From: Alopecurus myosuroides
Lineage: Eukaryota > Streptophyta > Magnoliopsida > Poales > Poaceae
Reading direction: 5' to 3'
Assembly: GCA_028641055.1 (NCBI GenBank)
Contig: CM054062.1
Coordinates: 185,379,958-185,443,957 of the forward strand
Length of the DNA: 64,000 bases
Under the pieces are notes generated by a model. That model was not told the origin of the DNA. It ran no database searches and was given only the letters and a program-made list of their open reading frames with translations. The position numbers and the translations under genes are program-made. The stretch's first letter is position 1. Every line of letters starts with the position of its first letter. Positions 62,407-64,000 of this stretch are shown piece after piece.

Positions 62407-64000
62407 TGTAGGGTTGGTTGCATATAAAAAAAAATCCTACGCGAGAGACACCCGAAAGGCCAAGATCTAATCTAGGAGATGAAAACAACGGGCATAGAGA
62501 GAGTCTTAAGAAGAACATACCCTCGAAGACACAAAGCGTTACGAGATCAAATCTCGTTGTTGGCGTAGTCGTACCCACACCGATCCCGAGAGCGAGAAGA
62601 TGTGCACCGCAATCCGGCGGTGCCTCCGTGATCGGTCACACGTACGTTTGATGACAACCTCCGTTCCCTCGATCCAGCGGGGTAGCGTAAGTAGAGAATC
62701 CCTCGGAACTCCAGCAGCACGACGCGTGGTGGTGGTGAAAAATCCCACGGTCAGGGCTTCGCCAAGCTGGAGACCATGGAATGGAGCAGCGGGTGGAGAG
62801 GAAATGAGGTGGGAAGTGTGTGGAGGAGGAGGAGCCCTCACCCTCCTTTTATAGGGAGAGGGAGGCAGCCCAAGGGTGGGGTGCGGCCAGCCATAGTGGT
62901 GCCCCAACCTCTTCCCTCTTCATGTGAGTGGACACTCCACTCGCATCCACTCATCCTCCCTTTATTTCCCACTTAGAAAATCCAAGAGTTTTTCTTTAAT
63001 AAATAAATAAAACATTTTTATTTCTTTATTTCAGCATTTGTTAATTCTATTAACAAACATTTGCATATAGCACCTCGAATCATTTGTTAATTCTATTAAA
63101 AACCATTCGACAAAAACCCTAGAACTATTTCAATTTTCCTCGAAACGATTTCGGTGCTGCTCAAAACATTCTTCGATATTCCGTATCCTCTCACATGCGT
63201 CATCGAACCTTAAGTGTGTCACCCTACGGTTCGCGAATAAGATAGACATGATCGAGACTCCTCTCCGATCAATAATCAACAGCGGGATATGGAGATCTGT
63301 GATGACTCCTATATAATCAACGATGACTCTCGTGATCGTGTGAACCATCAACGTCGTCACTATTCCCTTTGTCTCGCGATATTTTACTTGTCCGAGATTC
63401 GATCATTGGTATCAATCATACCTTGTTCAATCTCGTTACCGACAAGTACTCTTTTCTCGTTTCCGTGATATGACATCCTTGTGACCTAGTCACGTGCTTG
63501 CAAGCGGTGTCGATGTAATATCACCGAGAGGGCCCAAAGTATATCTCTCCGTCATTTGGATGGACAAATCCCACTCTTGATCCATGAGCCTCAACTAATA
63601 CTTTCCGAATACCTAACGGCACCTTTATAGTCACCCTGTTACGGTGTGACGTTTGATGACATCAAAGCACCCTTCCGGTATCAGTGATTGACATGATCTC
63701 ATGGTCTAAGGAATAAGTTACTTCGTATGCAAGATATAAAAATATAAACTAAATGACTTGATCGCATTGTTACCTTGATATTGGTTCTATGTTCATCACA
63801 TAATTCTTCTAATGACATGACCCCGTTATTAACAACATCCAATGTTCATGATCAGGAAACCTTGATCATCTATTAATCAACGAGCTAGTTAAAAGAGAGG
63901 CTTTACTAGGAACCATTGTTTGTTTATTAAACACACATGTATCAACGTTTCCGGTTAATACAATTCTAGCATGAGAAATAAACATTTGTCATAAACAAGG
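62407..64000 (-). mobile_element. TE-G: Athila-like Ty3/gypsy 3' LTR, cut by right edge
   Basis: Minus-strand LTR. From low to high coordinates it shows the U5 end (aaatcctacgcg then ctaatctaggagatg), a GC-rich R region, a clear TATA on the minus strand (CCCTATAAAAGGAGG at 62841-62856) and long U3. The U3 blocks are familiar from Triticeae Athila LTRs: ccgagagggccca..atctctccgtc, gacaaatcccactcttgat, ccctgttacggtgtgacgtt, and cgagctagttaaaagagagg. No PBS stands at the left edge, so this should be the 3' LTR, with the body to the right of the window. The left edge is estimated. Confidence 0.75.
62847..62856 (-). promoter_or_regulatory. TATA box of TE-G LTR
   Basis: The minus strand reads CCCTATAAAAGGAGGG, a strong plant TATA context. 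Transcription would run towards lower coordinates. Confidence 0.65.

Noticed and set aside
63130..63360. 76-aa frame in TE-G
   Set aside because: Within the U3 of an Athila-like LTR; no coding signature.

Overview
The window is repeat DNA from a large grass genome; the element families fit a Pooideae grass such as a Triticeae species or oat. I see no intact host gene. Essentially all 64 kb can be assigned to nested transposable elements, and most boundaries are supported by TG..CA termini, primer-binding sites (PBS), polypurine tracts (PPT) and target-site duplications (TSD). I label the elements A to H.

Layout, left to right. A (1 to about 6170, minus strand) is a decayed SIRE/Maximus-type Ty1/copia element running off the left edge; only its 5' LTR, gag and part of pol are present. 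B (from about 6171, plus strand) is an older Ty1/copia element. A appears to sit inside it, so its 5' part should lie beyond the left edge. B carries a Tourist-like MITE (6494-6795) and is broken again at 9149 and 29424; its pol tail and 3' LTR reappear at 61575 to about 62406. C (9150-29412, minus, TSD TCCTG) is a Tekay-type chromovirus with 4.5-kb LTRs and an uninterrupted 1462-aa gag-pol ending in a chromodomain. It has an extra upstream ORF and contains a Helitron, H (18331-23453). H carries a fragment like plant protein phosphatase 2C within a 741-bp tandem duplication. D (29425-61574, minus) is a TAT-lineage Ty3/gypsy element inserted in B only 7 bp from C. It carries a convergent antisense gene (30889 to 45187, plus) with at least five phase-consistent introns. 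E (34041-45050, minus) is a gag-only Ty1/copia element that interrupts the last exon of that antisense gene. F (53350-61300, plus, TSD GTGGC) is a CRM-like chromovirus inserted in the 5' LTR of D. G (about 62407 to the right edge, minus) is an Athila-like LTR.

Inferred order of events: B is oldest; the MITE, A, C and D entered B; H entered C; E and F entered D. G lies beside or inside the B LTR. Only C has a polyprotein that could be functional. A, B, D and F are inactivated by stops, frameshifts or lost catalytic residues, and E never carried pol in the sequence shown.

The most interesting items are the intron-containing antisense gene of D, heat-shock-element-like inverted GAA/TTC clusters in the LTRs of E, the extra ORF and tRNA-like boxes of C, and the duplicated gene fragment in H. 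All assignments are by eye from motifs; family names are at lineage level.
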